Source: Betaproteobacteria bacterium | GTDB lineage: Bacteria; Pseudomonadota; Gammaproteobacteria; Burkholderiales; SG8-39 | Assembly (NCBI GenBank): GCA_011391185.1 | Contig: JAABRB010000040.1 | Span: 1 to 15,812, forward strand | Length of the DNA: 15,812 nucleotides | Direction of reading: 5' to 3' | Shown here: positions 14,297-15,812 of the stretch, one piece after another | How the letters are laid out: each line of letters opens with the position of its first letter | Position numbering within the stretch: position 1 is the first letter of the stretch | Notes under the pieces: generated by a model | Databases searched by the model: none | What the model was told of the DNA's origin: nothing | Seen by the model: only the letters and a program-made list of their open reading frames with translations | Program-made: the position numbers and the translations under genes

Positions 14297-15313
14297 ATGA
14301 AGGCCTTTCAGCTCCAGGACGACTGGTCGATCGACAACCTGCGGCGCGTCGAGCGACCGGATCCCGTGGCCGGTCCGGGTCAGATCCTGATCAGGCTGCG
14401 CGCGGCATCGCTCAACTACCGCGATCTCTTCGTGCTGAAGCGCGGCTACGGTGCGTCGACCGGGACGCTGCCGCTCGTACCCGTGTCGGATGGCGTCGGC
14501 GAGGTCGTGGCGCTCGGCGAGGGCGTCACGCGCGTCGCACTGGGTGACCGGGTCTGCCCGATGTTCTTTCCGGAATGGTTTGGCGGTGCGCCACGCGCAG
14601 CGCACCTCGCCGCGATCCTCGGCGGGCCGCTCGATGGCGTGATGCAGGAGATCATGGCGATCGACGCGCGCAGCGTGTCACGCGTTCCCGGACATCTCTC
14701 CGACGAGGCGGCCGCCACGCTGCCGTGCGCCGCCCTTACCGCCTGGCGGGCGCTCATCACGGAGGGGCGGGTGAAAGCCGGCGACAAGGTGCTCGTGCAG
14801 GGAACCGGCGGCGTGTCGCTCTTCGCGCTGCAGTTCGCCAAGCTCGCCGGCGCCTACGTGATCGCAACGTCGTCGAGCGACGCCAAGCTCGAGCGCGTCC
14901 GGGCGATGGGTGCGGACGCCCTCATCAACTACCGCAAGACGCCGGAATGGGGCAAGGTCGCGCGTGACCTGGCGGGCGGCGAAGGCGTAGACCATGTCGT
15001 CGAGGTGGGCGGCGAGCAGACGCTCGAGCAATCGCTGCGAGCTGTGCGCGTGGGCGGCACGCTCAGCATGATCGGCGTGCTGTCGGGAGGGAAGATGGCC
15101 GTGCGCCTTGGCCCGATCGTCACGCGCGCGGTGCGGATGCAGGGCGTCACGGTCGGCAGCCGGGAGGACTTCGAGGCCATGGCGCGCGCCATCGACCAGC
15201 ATCGCTTGAATCCGGTCGTCGACCGCGTTTTCGCGTTCGATGAGCTGCGCGCCGCGCTCGACTATCTCGCCAGCGGCGCGCAGTTCGGAAAGGTCTGCAT
15301 CCGCCACGACTGA
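14297..15313 (+). CDS. Zinc-independent MDR-family NAD(P)-dependent oxidoreductase
   Basis: 338 residues of the medium-chain dehydrogenase/reductase superfamily. The N-terminal catalytic part has GQILIRLRAASLNYRDL (28-44), where the zinc-ligand cysteine of true alcohol dehydrogenases is replaced by the NYRD sequence, and PVSDGVGEVVALGEGV (62-77). The four structural-zinc cysteines are also missing. The Rossmann part has GTGGVSLFALQFAKLAG (169-185) and GADALINYRKTPEW (205-218). It is thus closer to quinone oxidoreductase or enoyl reductase-like members than to zinc alcohol dehydrogenases. Start ATG at 14297 has GGGGAG (14284-14289) seven bases before it. A terminator follows 20 bp after the stop. 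It faces away from the reductive-dehalogenase-like gene across a 135-bp gap, so shared regulation is possible. The substrate is not known. Confidence 0.88.
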   Translation: MKAFQLQDDWSIDNLRRVERPDPVAGPGQILIRLRAASLNYRDLFVLKRGYGASTGTLPLVPVSDGVGEVVALGEGVTRVALGDRVCPMFFPEWFGGAPRAAHLAAILGGPLDGVMQEIMAIDARSVSRVPGHLSDEAAATLPCAALTAWRALITEGRVKAGDKVLVQGTGGVSLFALQFAKLAGAYVIATSSSDAKLERVRAMGADALINYRKTPEWGKVARDLAGGEGVDHVVEVGGEQTLEQSLRAVRVGGTLSMIGVLSGGKMAVRLGPIVTRAVRMQGVTVGSREDFEAMARAIDQHRLNPVVDRVFAFDELRAALDYLASGAQFGKVCIRHD

Positions 15314-15332
15314 AGCGGTACGTACGGGGGGA

Positions 15333-15358
15333 GGCGGCCCGAGAGCCGCCACTCTTTT
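15333..15358 (+). terminator. Rho-independent terminator after the MDR gene
   Basis: GGCGGC (15333-15338) and GCCGCC (15345-15350) form a perfect 6-bp GC stem with a 6-nt loop, followed by ACTCTTTT (15351-15358). It starts 20 bp after the MDR stop codon at 15313. Confidence 0.65.
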
Positions 15359-15416
15359 CGGGACATACCCGTCCGGCGCGTGGATCGCAGGTACGGTCAT
15401 GCGGCGGGAGCACAGG

Positions 15417-15562
15417 GTAATTTCCCCCTCTCTGAGGAGGGGTGCCGCCAGAGGCGGCGGGGTGGTGCTTAGCGATCCAATCAACCACCCCGGCCAGGTG
15501 GGGATGAAGGGGCCCCCACCCCTTCATGCGCAGCCACCCCTCCTTGAAAGGGAGGGGATAAC
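15417..15562. repeat. REP/BIME-like mosaic of hairpins
   Basis: Two related modules lie in opposite orientation. The left one (about 15417-15466) has CCCCTC/GAGGGG (15425-15430, 15437-15442) and GCCGCC/GGCGGC (15444-15449, 15453-15458) hairpins and ends GGGGTGGT. The right one (about 15484-15562) begins ACCACCCC, contains ATGAAGGGG/CCCCTTCAT (15504-15512, 15519-15527) and CCCCTCC/GGAGGGG (15537-15543, 15551-15557), and ends GGGGATAAC, which mirrors GTAATTTCCCC at the left end. This GC-rich CCCCTCC/GGGGTGGT style is typical of bacterial interspersed repeats. No gene is seen in it. Confidence 0.6.
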
Positions 15563-15588
15563 TAAAGCGGCCGGACGGGCATGGCCGC
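15559..15588 (-). terminator. Possible terminator for the right-edge minus-strand gene
   Basis: Read on the minus strand, GCGGCC (15588-15583) and GGCCGC (15572-15567) form a 6-bp stem with a 10-nt loop, followed by TTTAGTTAT. It lies just downstream of the stop codon of the first 69-bp copy. The T-run is interrupted. Confidence 0.35.
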
Positions 15589-15595
15589 CGCCCCA

Positions 15596-15679
15596 CTATC
15601 GCTGACGCGGCTTGAGCAGCCGCTTCACCGGCCCCGACATCACCACCCGCGCCTCGCGCGCGTACGCCTCATGCCCGAT
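15596..15679 (-). pseudogene. Duplicated 3' end of the right-edge gene
   Basis: Bases 15611-15679 are identical to 15744-15812 (69 bp). Read on the minus strand in the frame of the intact gene end they encode IGHEAYAREARVVMSGPVKR-LLK, then diverge to PRQR and a TAG at 15596-15598. No start codon or upstream coding sequence belongs to it before the hairpin at 15683-15703, so it is a detached gene-end fragment. The two copies are 133 bp apart. Confidence 0.7.
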
Positions 15680-15682
15680 CGA

Positions 15683-15716
15683 ACAAGGGGGGACCCCCCT
15701 TGTATATCCCCCAAGG
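15683..15716. repeat. Strong inverted repeat between the two 69-bp copies
   Basis: ACAAGGGGGG (15683-15692) and CCCCCCTTGT (15694-15703) are perfect 10-bp arms separated by a single A. CCTTG (15698-15702) can also pair with CAAGG (15712-15716), giving an alternative fold. The element sits just beyond the stop codon of the right-edge gene and before the duplicated gene end. Confidence 0.65.
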
Positions 15717-15734
15717 CAGAGGCGTCCGCGCGCC

Positions 15735-15812
15735 CTACCGCAGCTTGAGCAGCCGCTTCACCGGCCCCGACATCACCACCCGCGCCTCGCGCGCGTACGC
15801 CTCATGCCCGAT
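15735..15812 (-). CDS. C-terminal 25 codons of an unidentified gene running off the right edge
   Basis: On the minus strand the last 25 codons read IGHEAYAREARVVMSGPVKR-LLKLR and end at TAG (15735-15737). The reading is supported because the 69 bp are preserved exactly in the second copy and stay open in this frame. The ending is basic, like many membrane-protein or enzyme tails, but 25 residues are too few to name a family. The rest lies outside the window. Confidence 0.5.
   Translation of the reverse strand: MGHEAYAREARVVMSGPVKRLLKLR

Noticed and set aside
14162..14605. N-terminal extension of the reductive-dehalogenase-like protein by 148 residues
   Set aside because: The added part runs through the divergent promoter gap and into the MDR gene on the other strand; a good ribosome-binding site supports the start at 14161.
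15314..15812. Insertion sequence
   Set aside because: No transposase frame is present; the inverted repeats are short and fit REP/BIME-like elements and isolated hairpins.

Overview
The window is GC-rich DNA, densely coded on both strands, and most likely comes from a betaproteobacterium. The main reason is gene order: hemW, rdgB, rph, a PP2C phosphatase and a Ser/Thr kinase on the minus strand, then yicC, gmk, rpoZ and spoT on the plus strand. From general knowledge this is a typical betaproteobacterial chromosomal neighbourhood. The assignment rests on gene order and protein resemblance; no database search was possible.

Region 1 (1-4831) is mainly minus strand. The kinase (3875-4831) and PP2C phosphatase (2923-3858) form a reversible phosphorylation pair. 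They are followed closely by rph (RNase PH, overlapping the phosphatase gene by 20 bp) and rdgB (ITP/XTP pyrophosphatase). A small three-helix membrane protein gene (1119-1529, plus) converges on rdgB. The 5' part of hemW (radical SAM, heme pathway) runs off the left edge. Region 2 (5108-9136) is the plus-strand set yicC (RNase), gmk (GMP kinase), rpoZ (omega subunit) and spoT (bifunctional (p)ppGpp enzyme). It joins GTP supply, RNA polymerase and the stringent response. The 276-bp gap at 4832-5107 is the divergent promoter region between the two blocks.

Region 3 (9227-15313) looks accessory. It holds a small BamE-like lipoprotein, an alpha/beta hydrolase, a short-chain dehydrogenase that overlaps an aryl-CoA ligase of the benzoate/2-aminobenzoate type by 1 nt, a convergent short reductive-dehalogenase-like protein with two Fe-S motifs, and a divergent zinc-less MDR oxidoreductase. 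The contents suggest a peripheral aromatic or (halo)aromatic acid pathway, but the substrate is unknown. This module is the best candidate for something undescribed.

Region 4 (15314-15812) is non-coding. It has a terminator, a REP/BIME-like mosaic of hairpins, and two identical 69-bp copies of the 3' end of a minus-strand gene that leaves the window on the right. A second partial gene duplication lies at the 5' end of the dehydrogenase gene (10611-10754). Both duplications have a GC-rich hairpin between the copies. The right edge of the window falls exactly at the end of the 69-bp repeat, so an assembly effect is possible there.
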